From Mixta gaviniae (GTDB lineage: Bacteria > Pseudomonadota > Gammaproteobacteria > Enterobacterales > Enterobacteriaceae), in assembly GCF_002953195.1 (NCBI RefSeq), contig NZ_CP026377.1:3224001-3288000 (forward strand): 64,000 nucleotides of DNA, given 5' to 3'. The notes beneath the pieces are model-generated. The model was not told where the DNA came from, did no database searches, and worked only from the letters and a program-made list of their open reading frames with translations. Shown piece after piece: positions 36,690 through 46,617 of the stretch (its first letter is position 1; the number at the start of each line of letters is the position of its first letter). The translations under genes and the position numbers were made by a program.

Positions 36690-37720
36690 TGATCTCTTTT
36701 ACACCTGCTAAACGCACCGGCCTGCTGGCGGTGCTGCTGATTGTTCTGCTGGCTATCGCCTTCTTTATCTGGTCCGCCATGACGCGTGCCGATTACCGCA
36801 CCGACGACGCCTGGGTGACCGCCGACTATACGCTGGTAGCGCCAAAGGTCGCCGGCTATATCCGCGAGGTGCGGGTGCGCGACAACCAGCAGGTGAAAGC
36901 GGGCGATCTGCTTGCCACGCTGGATGACCGCGACTACCGCGTGGCGCTGGAGAGCGCCGAAGCCAACCTGCAGCTGAGCGAGGCGAAGCTCGCCGGCATT
37001 CTCGCCCAGCGCGAGCAGCAGCAGGCGGTGATTGCGCAGAACCGGGCGGCGGTCAACGCCAGCCAGGCGACGCTCAGCTACGCCGGCCAGAACGCCGAGC
37101 GCTACCGGCGCCTGCTGCAGAGCGGCACCGCCACCGCCGACGAGCAGCAGAAGGCCAGTTCGACCATGCGATCCGCTGCGGCGCAGGTCGATCAGAGCCG
37201 TGCCGCGGCGCTGGCGGCGGAAAAACAGACCGCTATCCTGCTGGCCGATCAAAAACAGGCGGAGGCGGATATTGCCGCCGCCAAAGCGTCGGTCGATCAG
37301 GCAAAACTGAATCTCTCTTATACGCGCATCGTAGCGCCGGTCAGCGGCATGGTGGGCCAGCGTGCGCTGCGCCAGGGGGCATATGTTTCCGCCGGCAGCC
37401 GCCTGCTGGCGCTGGTGCCGCTGCAGCAGAGCTACATTATCGCCAACTATCTGGAGACGCAGCTGGATAATGTCAAGCCAGGCCAGCCCGTGGAGATCAA
37501 GGTTGACGCCCTGCCCGGCCATCGTTTCCACGGCCGCGTTGACAGTATCGCGCCGGCGACCGGCGCGACCTTCTCGGCGATTGCGGCGGATAATGCCACC
37601 GGCAACTTCACGAAGGTGGTACAGCGCCTGCCGGTGAAGATTGTGCTGGATGCGCAGCAGCCCGATCTGGCGCGCCTGCGCGTCGGGATGTCAGTGATCC
37701 CGGAAATTAAGGTGGAATAA
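36689..37720 (+). CDS. HlyD/EmrA-type membrane fusion protein
   Basis: A 343-aa adaptor with an N-terminal anchor (GLLAVLLIVLLAIAFFIWSAM), lipoyl half-motif (YTLVAPKVAGYIREVRVRDNQQVKAGDLLATLD), a long coiled-coil hairpin (residues about 85-190, AEANLQLSEAKLAGILAQREQQ), the second lipoyl half (IVAPVSGMVGQRALRQGAYVSAG) and a beta barrel. The ATG overlaps the TGA of the MFS gene, so the pair is translationally coupled. Confidence 0.92.
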   Translation: MISFTPAKRTGLLAVLLIVLLAIAFFIWSAMTRADYRTDDAWVTADYTLVAPKVAGYIREVRVRDNQQVKAGDLLATLDDRDYRVALESAEANLQLSEAKLAGILAQREQQQAVIAQNRAAVNASQATLSYAGQNAERYRRLLQSGTATADEQQKASSTMRSAAAQVDQSRAAALAAEKQTAILLADQKQAEADIAAAKASVDQAKLNLSYTRIVAPVSGMVGQRALRQGAYVSAGSRLLALVPLQQSYIIANYLETQLDNVKPGQPVEIKVDALPGHRFHGRVDSIAPATGATFSAIAADNATGNFTKVVQRLPVKIVLDAQQPDLARLRVGMSVIPEIKVE

Positions 37721-37918
37721 GCTGGCGTAAAGCGCAGATTGCGCCTATTTATTTTGTGATCGAATCCGCGTAAATTAGCGCGCGATCCCGTTCTGAGTTG
37801 CTCAGGGCTACCGGGGAGCAGCGTTGCCGCACTGAAGAAAGCGCCTCCTGTTCCCGTTCTGTTCGCGTTGCGCTGGCCGGGGATCGCCAACGTCGTAACC
37901 GCTCAGAGGAGTTTTCAG

Positions 37919-37990
37919 GTGAAATACGCGTTGATGGGAATCTCTTTTTTCCTGTTAGTCTGGGTTGGCACCTTCGTGCTGATGCTGTAA
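37919..37990 (+). CDS. ypdK: Small membrane protein YpdK
   Basis: A 23-aa peptide, MKYALMGISFFLLVWVGTFVLML, matching E. coli YpdK (MKYFFMGISFMVIVWAGTFA..., also 23 aa) in length, sequence pattern and position beside alaC. One transmembrane helix. GTG start with AGAGGAG upstream. The 180-base leader before it has GC-rich stems and no other ORF. Function unknown. Confidence 0.88.
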   Translation: MKYALMGISFFLLVWVGTFVLML

Positions 37991-38032
37991 TCGTACGGAA
38001 ATAGGGGCGACATCGCGTCGCCCGATTTACCG

Positions 38033-39274
38033 TTACGCCTGCGGCGCATCGCCGCTTTTTACTGCGCCCGGCGCGGCTATGCCGTCGGCGCGAAACATCG
38101 CTTTAATCCCCCGCACCGCCTGTCGTATGCGATCGCTGTTTTCAATCAGCGCGAAGCGTACGTGGGTATCGCCGTAGTCGCCGAAGCCGATGCCAGGCGA
38201 AACGCAGACTTTCGCCTCCTGCAGCAGCCGTTTAGCGAACTCCAGCGACCCAAGATGCGCGTACTGCTCGGGGATTTTCGCCCAGACATACATCGAGGCT
38301 TTGGGCATCTCCACCATCCAGCCTGCCTCATGCAGCCCTTTCACCAGGACGTCGCGCCGCCGTTTATACTGCGCGGCGATATCCAGCACGCACTGCTGAT
38401 CCCCTTCCAGCGCGGCGATGGCCGCCACCTGCAGCGGCGTAAAGGTGCCGTAATCATGGTAGCTTTTGATTCGCGCCAGTGCTGCCACCAGCTCTTTATT
38501 GCCGACCATAAAGCCGATGCGCCAGCCCGCCATATTGTAGCTTTTCGACAGGGTGAAGAATTCGACCGCGACGTCGCGCGCGCCCGGCACCTGCATAATC
38601 GAAGGCGCTTTCCAGCCGTCGTAGACGATATCGGCATAGGCGAGATCGTGTACCACCAGCACGTTGTACTGCTTCGCCAGCGCGATGACGCGCTCGAAGA
38701 AATCCAGCTCAACGCACTGCGCGGTAGGGTTGGAGGGGAAGCCGAGGATCATCATTTTCGGCTTCGGATAGCTTTCACGGATCGCCCTTTCCAGCTCGTT
38801 AAAGAAATCGACGCCCGCCACCAGCGGCACCGAACGCACCTGAGCGCCGGCGATCACCGCGCCGTAAATATGAATCGGGTAGCTGGGATTAGGCACCAGC
38901 ACGGTATCACCATGATCGAGCGTCGCCAGCATCAGATGCGCCAGCCCCTCTTTTGAGCCAATAGTAACGATCGCTTCCGCTTCAGGGTCGATATCGACTG
39001 CGTAGCGATCGGCGTACCAGCGGGAGATGGCGCGGCGCAGGCGCGGAATGCCGCGCGAGGTGGAGTAGCCGTGGGTGTCGTCGCGCTGCGCCACCTGACA
39101 GAGTTTTTCCACGATATGCGGCGGCGTGGGGCCATCCGGGTTGCCCATGCTGAAATCGATAATATCTTCGCCGCGCCGGCGCGCAGCCATCTTCAGTTCA
39201 GCGGTAATGTTGAATACGTAGGGGGGAAGGCGTTCAATACGGGAAAAACGACGAGACGAGCTGTTATCAGCCAT
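38033..39274 (-). CDS. alaC: Glutamate-pyruvate aminotransferase AlaC
   Basis: A 413-aa PLP-dependent class I aminotransferase nearly collinear with E. coli AlaC ([39 protein letters not shown]). The PLP lysine lies in [15 protein letters not shown]. It makes alanine from pyruvate and glutamate. The start at 39274 is the conserved MADNS; the longer frame to 39565 crosses the divergent promoter. Divergent from ypdA, linking a pyruvate-consuming enzyme to a pyruvate sensor. Confidence 0.96.
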   Translation of the reverse strand: MADNSSSRRFSRIERLPPYVFNITAELKMAARRRGEDIIDFSMGNPDGPTPPHIVEKLCQVAQRDDTHGYSTSRGIPRLRRAISRWYADRYAVDIDPEAEAIVTIGSKEGLAHLMLATLDHGDTVLVPNPSYPIHIYGAVIAGAQVRSVPLVAGVDFFNELERAIRESYPKPKMMILGFPSNPTAQCVELDFFERVIALAKQYNVLVVHDLAYADIVYDGWKAPSIMQVPGARDVAVEFFTLSKSYNMAGWRIGFMVGNKELVAALARIKSYHDYGTFTPLQVAAIAALEGDQQCVLDIAAQYKRRRDVLVKGLHEAGWMVEMPKASMYVWAKIPEQYAHLGSLEFAKRLLQEAKVCVSPGIGFGDYGDTHVRFALIENSDRIRQAVRGIKAMFRADGIAAPGAVKSGDAPQA

Positions 39275-39476
39275 AGCATCCTCTGGAGTACGTAAGCGCC
39301 CGGACCGTCCGAGCGACGCTGACCACCGATGTGGTCGAAGAATGAACATAGCCTGGCGGCGGTCAGTTTGTCGACAGGGAAAGAAAAATAAACGGCCGCA
39401 CCGGCGACCATGCGAAAGATCATGGCGTCGTTGTACGACATTTCCTATCATGTCCGCCTCTGCGTTAAGCCACGAG

Positions 39477-41183
39477 ATGCCTGTGCAATCCATATTCGAT
39501 ATGCTGTTGGCGGTGTTTGACCGCGCCGCCCTGATGCTGATTTGCCTGTTCTTTCTGACGCGCACGCGTCACTTCCGCCAGCTGCTGCAAAAAGATGAGC
39601 ATTCGCGCCAGGAGCTGGTGGCGGTCACCGCGATCTTCTCGCTGTTCGCCTTGTTCAGCACCTGGTCGGGGGTCAATGTTGAGGGGTCGCTGCTCAATGT
39701 GCGCATTATCGCCGTAATGTCGGGCGGCATTCTGTTTGGTCCCTGGGTCGGCATCGCCACCGGGATCATCGCCGGGCTGCACCGCTTCCTGATCGATATC
39801 CACGGTGTCTCTTCGGTGCCCTGCTTAATCACCAGCATCATCGCCGGCGTGGTGTCAGGCTGGATCAATCTGAAGGTAGCGAAGGCGCATCGCTGGCGGC
39901 TGGGGATCCTTGGCGGCATGCTGTGCGAATCGCTGACCATGCTGCTGATTATCCTCTGGGCGCGCCCGACCGCGCTCGGTATCGATATCGTCTCCGAGAT
40001 CGCCATTCCGATGATCCTCGGCACCGTCAGCATCGGCCTGATTGTACTGCTGGTACAGAGCGTCGAGGGAGAGAAAGAGGCGATTGCCGCGCGGCAGGCG
40101 AAGCTGGCGCTGGATATCGCCAATAAGACCCTGCCGCTGTTCCGCCACGTTAACAGCGATTCGCTGCGCAGGGTGTGCGAGATTATCCGCAGCGACATCA
40201 ATGCCGATGCCGTAGCGATCACCAACAAGCATCAGATCCTCGCCTATGTCGGCTACGGCGAACAGCACTACCGTGAGGGCGACGACGCGCTCAGCCCTAC
40301 CACGCGCCAGGCGATCAACTACGGCAAAATCATTATCAAAAATAACGATGAGGCCTACCGCACGCGCGATATCCATTCGATGATCGTCATCCCGCTGTGG
40401 GAAAAAGGCGAAGTGACCGGCACGCTGAAAATCTACTACCGCCATGCGCACCGCATCACCTGGTCACTGAAAGAGATGGCGGTCGGCCTGTCGCAGATTA
40501 TCTCCACGCAGCTGGAGGTCTCGCGTACCGAGCAGCTGCGTGAAATGGCCAACAAGGCGGAGCTGCGCGCGCTGCAAAGCAAAATCAACCCGCATTTCCT
40601 GTTCAACGCCCTGAATGCCATCTCCTCCTCGATCCGCATGAATCCCGACACCGCCCGCCAGTTAATTATCAATCTGTCGCGCTACCTGCGTTACAACCTG
40701 GAGCTGAACGACGACGAGCCAATCGATATTAAAAAAGAGCTTTATCAGGTAAAGGACTATATCGCGATTGAGCAGGCGCGCTTCGGCGACAAGCTGACGA
40801 TGATTTATCATATCGATGAAGAGCTGAGTTTTACCCTGCCGAGCCTGCTGATCCAGCCGCTGGTAGAGAACGCCATCGTTCACGGTATCCAGCCCTGCCG
40901 CGGCAAAGGCGTGGTAACGCTATCGATTGAGGATCATGGCGATCGGGTACGCATCGCGGTGCGCGATACCGGCAACGGCATCAGCGACGAGGTGATTGAG
41001 CGCGTGGCGCGTAATGAGATGCCCGGCAATAAAATCGGCCTGCTGAACGTGCATCACCGCGTTAAGCTGCTCTACGGCGGCGGGCTGCAGATAACCCAAC
41101 TGCATCCCGGCACGGAAATCGCCTTTTACATCAGCAAAAACGGCGAGAAGCTGCCGGAAAAAACGCTGTCCCTGACGGCATGA
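39477..41183 (+). CDS. ypdA: Pyruvate-sensing histidine kinase YpdA (PyrS)
   Basis: About 568 aa, LytS type: five or more N-terminal membrane helices (5TM-5TMR_LYT, residues 1-200; [23 protein letters not shown]), a GAF domain (215-350), the phospho-acceptor region [18 protein letters not shown], and a HATPase domain ([34 protein letters not shown]). E. coli YpdA is a high-affinity pyruvate sensor. The start at 39477 fits the E. coli N-terminus; 39450 is possible. Runs into ypdB after 13 bases. Confidence 0.95.
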   Translation: MPVQSIFDMLLAVFDRAALMLICLFFLTRTRHFRQLLQKDEHSRQELVAVTAIFSLFALFSTWSGVNVEGSLLNVRIIAVMSGGILFGPWVGIATGIIAGLHRFLIDIHGVSSVPCLITSIIAGVVSGWINLKVAKAHRWRLGILGGMLCESLTMLLIILWARPTALGIDIVSEIAIPMILGTVSIGLIVLLVQSVEGEKEAIAARQAKLALDIANKTLPLFRHVNSDSLRRVCEIIRSDINADAVAITNKHQILAYVGYGEQHYREGDDALSPTTRQAINYGKIIIKNNDEAYRTRDIHSMIVIPLWEKGEVTGTLKIYYRHAHRITWSLKEMAVGLSQIISTQLEVSRTEQLREMANKAELRALQSKINPHFLFNALNAISSSIRMNPDTARQLIINLSRYLRYNLELNDDEPIDIKKELYQVKDYIAIEQARFGDKLTMIYHIDEELSFTLPSLLIQPLVENAIVHGIQPCRGKGVVTLSIEDHGDRVRIAVRDTGNGISDEVIERVARNEMPGNKIGLLNVHHRVKLLYGGGLQITQLHPGTEIAFYISKNGEKLPEKTLSLTA

Positions 41184-41196
41184 ACGAGAGAAGCCA

Positions 41197-41931
41197 GTGA
41201 AAGCGATCATAGTGGAAGATGAGTTTCTGGCGCAGCAGGAGCTGAGCTGGATGATTAAGCAGCACAGCGCGATTGAGATTGTCGCCTGCTTCGACGACGG
41301 GCTCGACGTGCTGAAGTTTCTGCAGCATAACGAGGTGGATGTGATCTTCCTCGATATTAATATTCCGTCGCTGGATGGCGTGCTGCTGGCGCAGAACATC
41401 AGTAAATTCGCCCACCGGCCGCAGATTGTATTTATCACCGCGTGGAAAGAGCATGCGGTGGAGGCGTTCGAGCTGGAAGCGTTTGACTATATTCTCAAGC
41501 CCTACCATGAATCGCGCATTGTCAGCATGCTGCACAAGCTGGAGGCGCACGGGCAGCAGGCGCAGCAGCCGCCTCCCGGCACGCCAACCGCGCGCGCCGG
41601 CGCGCAGACCGTCAATCTGGTGAAAGATGAACGGATTATCGTGACCGACATTAACGATATTTACTATGTGGAAGCGCACGAGAAGCTGACGTTTGTCTAT
41701 ACGCGGCGGGAAGAGTATGTGATGTCGGTGGCGATCAGCGAGTTCTGCAGCCGGCTGCCGGAAAACCAGTTCTTCCGCTGCCACCGCTCTTTCTGCGTCA
41801 ACCTCAACAAAATTCGCGAGATCGAGCCCTGGTTTAACAACACCTATCTGTTGCGGCTGCGCGATCTCGATTTTCAGGTGCCGGTCAGCCGCAGCAAGGT
41901 CAAGGCCTTTCGCCAGCTGATGCGCCTGTAG
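41197..41931 (+). CDS. ypdB: LytTR response regulator YpdB (PyrR)
   Basis: A 244-aa protein: receiver domain with Asp53 in VIFLDINIPSLDG, and a C-terminal LytTR DNA-binding domain (residues about 135-244; FFRCHRSFCVNLNKIREIEPWFNNTYLLRL). GTG start. In E. coli it activates yhjX through paired repeats; matching repeats lie before the yhjX homologue at 24288-24339. The AraC-type ypdC that follows in E. coli is absent here. Confidence 0.95.
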   Translation: MKAIIVEDEFLAQQELSWMIKQHSAIEIVACFDDGLDVLKFLQHNEVDVIFLDINIPSLDGVLLAQNISKFAHRPQIVFITAWKEHAVEAFELEAFDYILKPYHESRIVSMLHKLEAHGQQAQQPPPGTPTARAGAQTVNLVKDERIIVTDINDIYYVEAHEKLTFVYTRREEYVMSVAISEFCSRLPENQFFRCHRSFCVNLNKIREIEPWFNNTYLLRLRDLDFQVPVSRSKVKAFRQLMRL

Positions 41932-41958
41932 CGGCGGGCGCGCGGCCCGCCGACCCTG

Positions 41959-42924
41959 TTACAGCACGCGGCCCAGCGTCTGGCGCAGATGCGCGCCGGC
42001 GCCCAGCAGTCCCGGCTGATCGTGGGTAATCATATAGACCGGAATATCATGCACGTAGTCACGGAAACGGCCTTTGTCTTCAAAGGCGGCGCGGAAGCCG
42101 GAGGCTTTAAAGAACTCCAGGAAGCGCGGCACGATACCGCCGGCGATATAGACGCCGCCAAAGGTGCCGAGGTTCAGCGCCAGGTTGCCGCCAAAGCGCC
42201 CCATAATGACGCAGAACAGCGACAGCGCGCGACGGCAGTCAATGCAGCTGTCGGCCAGGGCGCGTTCAGAGACATCTTTCGGCTTCAGGTTGTCCGGCAC
42301 GCGCTTATCCGATTTCACGATCGCGCGGTAGAGGTTGACCAGCCCCGACCCCGACAGTACGCGTTCGGCGGAGACGTGGCCCAGCTCTTCGCGCAGCACC
42401 TGCAGAATTAAATCCTCTTCCACGCTGTTCGGCGCGAAATCGACATGACCGCCCTCGCCCGGCAGGCTAACCCAGCGGCGATCGACATGCACCAGGTGCG
42501 CGACGCCAAGACCGGTGCCCGCGCCGTAAACGGCGATCGGCTTATCTTTCACCGCGGCGCCGCCGCCGAACTGGATCACGTCGTTTTCAGTCAGCATCGG
42601 GATCGCCATCGAAACGGCGGTGAAATCGTTGATGATTTCCAGATGATCAAAGCCGAGGCTCGCCTTCAGCGCCTGGGTGGAGAAGGCCCAGTCATGATTG
42701 GTCATCTCAACCCAGTCTTCGGTGATCGGGCAGGCGATGGCGATACAGCCATCCTTAATATCTTGCTGCTGCTCTTCCAGAAACAGGCGGATCACCGCTT
42801 CGAGGCTGTGGTGTTCCGATGTTGAATAGGTGGTTACCTGAGAGATCAGGCCGGTTTCTACTTCACACAGCGCCAGGCGCGCGTTGGTACCGCCAACGTC
42901 GCCCACCAAAGCGTATTTAGTCAT
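41959..42924 (-). CDS. glk: Glucokinase
   Basis: A 321-aa protein, the same length as E. coli Glk, with the phosphate-binding [15 protein letters not shown], the substrate-binding [13 protein letters not shown] and [10 protein letters not shown], and the catalytic-site [11 protein letters not shown]. It phosphorylates unphosphorylated glucose to glucose 6-phosphate in the cytoplasm. Convergent with ypdB, with a GC-rich stem between them. Confidence 0.97.
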   Translation of the reverse strand: MTKYALVGDVGGTNARLALCEVETGLISQVTTYSTSEHHSLEAVIRLFLEEQQQDIKDGCIAIACPITEDWVEMTNHDWAFSTQALKASLGFDHLEIINDFTAVSMAIPMLTENDVIQFGGGAAVKDKPIAVYGAGTGLGVAHLVHVDRRWVSLPGEGGHVDFAPNSVEEDLILQVLREELGHVSAERVLSGSGLVNLYRAIVKSDKRVPDNLKPKDVSERALADSCIDCRRALSLFCVIMGRFGGNLALNLGTFGGVYIAGGIVPRFLEFFKASGFRAAFEDKGRFRDYVHDIPVYMITHDQPGLLGAGAHLRQTLGRVL

Positions 42925-43083
42925 TATTCTGCTGCTCCGCTTATGTCAATTCTCTACGGGACACTATAAATTTCCCCCGGTAAAACAACAACGCTCACCG
43001 TGAAGAAAGGTGAGCGCGTTGCAAATCGCCCGTTACCTTAACCGTGAAAGCCCATGCTGAACAGCACCATCTTTCTGAAATCG

Positions 43084-44736
43084 CTATGCCGAATTGCGCT
43101 GATGCAGCGAAGCGGAAACCTGCTGCAACAGCGGCGGCATATCGAGACGCGGCAGCATCACCTCCACCAGTGACAGACGGCGCGCTTCGGCAATCAGCGT
43201 CATCACGTCGGTCAGCTGCACGCTTTCCACTACCCGCCAGCACTGCGCCGGGCAGCTTTCACTCAGCGCCTGCGGCAGCTGCGTCCAGTTCCAGGCGGCG
43301 ATATCGTTATAGCGCTGCGCTGCGCCGTTGATGGCGCGCTCAACGGTGTAGCCTTCATTATTCAACAGAAAAATCAGCGGCTTCAGGTTATCGCGCATCA
43401 TGGAGCTTAGCTCCTGCACCGTCAGCTGCGCGGAGCCATCGCCAATCAGCAGAATGACGCGCCGATCCGGCTCCGCCGTCTGCGCGCCGAAGGCTGCCGG
43501 CAAAGTATAGCCGATAGATCCCCACAGCGGCTGTACCACCATCTTCGCCCCGGCCGGCAGGCGCAGCGCCGCCGCGCCGAAAGCCGCAGTGCCCTGCTCC
43601 GCCAGGATCAGATCGCCCGGCTGCAAAAACGCCTGCATCGCCTGCCAGAAGGCATTTTGCGTCAGGCCTGGCTGCTCCGGCGGCGCCAGCGGCGCAGGAT
43701 CGCAGCAGGCCAGCGTCCAGCGATCGGCGTAGCGCAAACAGAGCTGCCGCAGCTCATCGACGGCATCCGCCATCGCCAGCGGCGCAAAGCGTTCGCCCCC
43801 GACCGTGGCGCTAAACGGTTGCAGATCGATATGGCGTTCAGGATCGATGCGCTGGCTGAAGCCGACGGTAATGGTGTCAGTGAAGCGTACGCCGACGCTG
43901 ATAATCAGATCGGCCTGCTCGATCGTCTGTCGCGTCTCGCCGGCAGAGCCTTCGCCGGCGTAGGTACCGACAAAGCCGCGCCGCTGCTCATCCAGCACCC
44001 CTTTTCCCATCAGCAGCGTGGCGTGCGGCAGCGGAACCGCCTCCAGCCAGTGCGCCAGCTGTTGCTGCACGCCAAAGCGATCGGCGAGGAAATCGGCCAG
44101 CAGCGATACGCTGCGCGCCGCCGCCAGACGTTTTTCCGCCGCGGCGCGAAAGGCAAGCCGCACCTGCGCATCAGATTCGTGGCGCGCCGTCAGCGGCGTC
44201 GTTATCGCCTGCGCGGGCGCGCCCGCGACATCCACCGGCAGCAGCAGGTAGCCGGGGCGGCGCTGCGTCAGCGCTTCTGTAATAACCCGGTCGATTTCGG
44301 CGCAGGCGTTATCGGCAGTCAGCGACGCCTGCGCCACGGTAACCTCGCGCTGCATGCGCAGGAAGTGGCTGAAATCGCCATCGCCCAGCGAATGGTGAAT
44401 CAGATCGCCGCGGCGCTGCGCCTGCTGCGACGGTGCGCCGACGATATGGATTACCGGCAGGTACTCAGCATAGCTGCCGGCGGTGCCGTTGATCGCGCTC
44501 AGTTCGCCAACGCCGAAGGTAGTCAGCAGCGCCGCCGCGCCCTGGCTGCGGGCATAGCCGTCCGCCGCGTAGGCGGCATTGAGTTCATTGGCGCACCCGA
44601 CCCACGCCAGGCGCGGATGCGCGATCACATGGTCGAGAAACGCCAGGTTAAAGTCGCCCGGCACGCCGAACAGATGATTGATACCGATTTCATTCAGTCG
44701 CTGCAGCAGATAATCACTTACGGTTAGGGCAGACAT
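43084..44736 (-). CDS. ipdC: Indolepyruvate decarboxylase
   Basis: A 550-aa ThDP enzyme of the pyruvate/indolepyruvate decarboxylase family: NHLFGVPGDFNLAFLDHV, the ThDP Glu in CANELNAAYAADGYAR, tandem His in LIHHSLGDGDF, and the Mg/ThDP motif GDGSAQLTVQEL...LNNEGYTVE. It converts indole-3-pyruvate to indole-3-acetaldehyde in auxin (IAA) synthesis. The start at 44736 has AGGAG upstream. Its place next to glk is shared by related plant-associated Erwiniaceae (from memory). Pyruvate or phenylpyruvate cannot be excluded as substrate. Confidence 0.88.
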   Translation of the reverse strand: MSALTVSDYLLQRLNEIGINHLFGVPGDFNLAFLDHVIAHPRLAWVGCANELNAAYAADGYARSQGAAALLTTFGVGELSAINGTAGSYAEYLPVIHIVGAPSQQAQRRGDLIHHSLGDGDFSHFLRMQREVTVAQASLTADNACAEIDRVITEALTQRRPGYLLLPVDVAGAPAQAITTPLTARHESDAQVRLAFRAAAEKRLAAARSVSLLADFLADRFGVQQQLAHWLEAVPLPHATLLMGKGVLDEQRRGFVGTYAGEGSAGETRQTIEQADLIISVGVRFTDTITVGFSQRIDPERHIDLQPFSATVGGERFAPLAMADAVDELRQLCLRYADRWTLACCDPAPLAPPEQPGLTQNAFWQAMQAFLQPGDLILAEQGTAAFGAAALRLPAGAKMVVQPLWGSIGYTLPAAFGAQTAEPDRRVILLIGDGSAQLTVQELSSMMRDNLKPLIFLLNNEGYTVERAINGAAQRYNDIAAWNWTQLPQALSESCPAQCWRVVESVQLTDVMTLIAEARRLSLVEVMLPRLDMPPLLQQVSASLHQRNSA

Positions 44737-44951
44737 AGCAGACTCCTTGCGCAATCAGGTCATTTCAGTATCGATTATTCTGCCGGCGCGTCGACATACG
44801 ATATTGTTATCCCCTGCCGCCCGCTGGCAACCGGGCGTTACGCCTGGAGATTTTTCTGTAATTGCGAGCCGTGGCGCGCTTTTCATCTTGTGTAAACGTA
44901 TACACTGCTAAGCTGCTTTCGTTCATTTATCCTCTTTCTCAGGGAATCGCT

Positions 44952-45941
44952 ATGCATTATCAACCTGATGCCGCCCGCTATCAGCAGATGGCGTACCGTC
45001 GCTCTGGCCGCAGCGGCCTTAAGCTGCCCGCCGTTTCGCTGGGCTTATGGCATAACTTCGGCGACAGCACGCGCGTCGACAACAGCCGCGCCCTGCTGCG
45101 TCACGCCTTTGATCGCGGCATTACCCATTTCGATCTGGCCAATAACTACGGTCCGCCGCCGGGCTCGGCGGAAGAGAACTTCGGCCGCATTCTGCGCGAG
45201 GATTTTCACCGCTACCGCGATGAGCTGATTATCTCGACCAAAGCGGGCTACACCATGTGGGACGGCCCTTACGGCGACTGGGGTTCGCGTAAGTACCTGA
45301 TCGCAAGCCTCGATCAGAGCCTGAAGCGCATGGGCCTGGAGTATGTTGATATTTTCTATCACCACCGCCCCGATCCGGAAACACCGCTGGAAGAGACGAT
45401 GATGGCGCTGGATCAGGTGGTGCGTCAGGGCAAAGCGCTGTATGCCGCCATTTCCAACTATCCCGCCGATCGCGCCGCCGAGGCGATCGCCATCCTGCGC
45501 CAGCTGGGCACGCCCTGCCTGATCCACCAGCCGAAATATTCGCTGTTCGAGCGCCAGCCGGAAGCGGGCCTGCTGGATATGCTGCAGCGTGAAGGCGTCG
45601 GCTGCATCGCCTTTTCGCCGCTGGCCGGCGGCGTGTTGACCGACCGCTACCTGCACGGCGTGCCGGAAGATTCGCGCGCCGCCAGCGGTAGCCGTTTCCT
45701 GAATAGCGAACAGCTGACGCAGGAGAAAATGGCGAAGGTGCAGCAGCTGAATGCGATCGCTCAGCGTCGCGGCCAGAAGCTGGCGCAGATGGCGCTGGCC
45801 TGGGTGCTGCGTCATCCGGCGATGACCAGCGTGTTGATCGGCGCCAGTAAAACCAGCCAAATCGATGATGCGGTGCAGATGTTGCAGCAGAGCCGCCTTG
45901 GCGATGACGAACTGCAGGAAATTGACGCCTTGCTGCGTTAA
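44952..45941 (+). CDS. gpr: Aldo/keto reductase, Gpr (YghZ)-like
   Basis: A 329-aa aldo-keto reductase with strong identity to E. coli YghZ/Gpr: MAYRRSGRSGLKLPAVSLGLWHNFGD, catalytic Asp/Tyr in FDLANNYGPPPGSAEENFGRIL, Lys in IISTKAGYTMWDGPYGDWGS and His in DIFYHHRPD. E. coli Gpr reduces L-glyceraldehyde 3-phosphate and methylglyoxal with NADPH. The start at 44952 follows CAGGGAATCGCT; the longer frame is promoter region. It is divergent from ipdC. Confidence 0.92.
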   Translation: MHYQPDAARYQQMAYRRSGRSGLKLPAVSLGLWHNFGDSTRVDNSRALLRHAFDRGITHFDLANNYGPPPGSAEENFGRILREDFHRYRDELIISTKAGYTMWDGPYGDWGSRKYLIASLDQSLKRMGLEYVDIFYHHRPDPETPLEETMMALDQVVRQGKALYAAISNYPADRAAEAIAILRQLGTPCLIHQPKYSLFERQPEAGLLDMLQREGVGCIAFSPLAGGVLTDRYLHGVPEDSRAASGSRFLNSEQLTQEKMAKVQQLNAIAQRRGQKLAQMALAWVLRHPAMTSVLIGASKTSQIDDAVQMLQQSRLGDDELQEIDALLR

Positions 45942-46088
45942 CTCCCTCCTCTGGCTGTGTCCGCACAGCCAGAAAATTCTCAATTCAGATTAACCCGATC
46001 TTTTTCAGAACGCCGTTGCTGCTATTTGCGCGCAATATTTATATGCTGGCGCCACAGTGCTGCTGTTTGCGCACTGATAAGGAGAAAT

Positions 46089-46499
46089 ATGAAACGCGCC
46101 CTTATTATTGCCGCTTTGCTGGCAAGTTTGTCACCTTTCGCGATACACACAGCACATGCCGACGGCGCCGCTATTACGCTTGCGCCGGGCATCACTCTGC
46201 AACTGGGCGACCGCGATCGGCACGGTCGCTACTGGGATGGCGGCCGCTGGCGCGACGGGCGCTGGTGGAACGACCGCTATGAATGGCAGCGCGGCCGCTG
46301 GTGGCGTCATGAACAGTGGCGTCGCGAGCAATGGCAGCGCAATCGGGAATGGCAGCGCCAGGAGTGGCGTCAGGAGCGGGAATGGCGTCATCGCGAACAT
46401 GAGCGCGATAAACGCCGCGAGCGGGAGTGGCGGCACCATGAGCGCGCCCGCGAACGCCATCACCAGCAGTGGGAACGCCGCCATCATCACGACGGGTAG
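46089..46499 (+). CDS. ypeC: YpeC-like exported protein (DUF2502)
   Basis: A 136-aa protein with signal peptide (LIIAALLASLSPFAIHTAHA) and the DUF2502 core ITLAPGITLQLGDRDRHGRYWDGGRWRD, matching E. coli YpeC, which also sits upstream of mntH. The C-terminal 85 residues are almost only Trp, Arg, Glu, Gln and His, longer than in YpeC. Periplasmic; function unknown. Confidence 0.85.
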   Translation: MKRALIIAALLASLSPFAIHTAHADGAAITLAPGITLQLGDRDRHGRYWDGGRWRDGRWWNDRYEWQRGRWWRHEQWRREQWQRNREWQRQEWRQEREWRHREHERDKRREREWRHHERARERHHQQWERRHHHDG

Positions 46500-46513
46500 C
46501 GGCAGGATAAAGC

Positions 46514-46546
46514 AAGGCCCGCGTTACGCATAACGCGGGCCTTTTT
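46514..46546. terminator. Strong intrinsic terminator after ypeC
   Basis: 13-bp perfect stem AAGGCCCGCGTTA / TAACGCGGGCCTT with a 4-base loop and T-run. Confidence 0.92.
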
Positions 46547-46617
46547 ACTTCTGGCTGTGCGGCGCTAACCGGCGCGACGTGTGCGAACCGTCGCGAAAGC
46601 GCCAGCGGCGCTCCGCC

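Noticed and set aside
36227..37531. 434-codon minus-strand frame
   Set aside because: Antisense to the EmrB/EmrA-like pair, with arginine/glutamine-rich noise composition and no domain.
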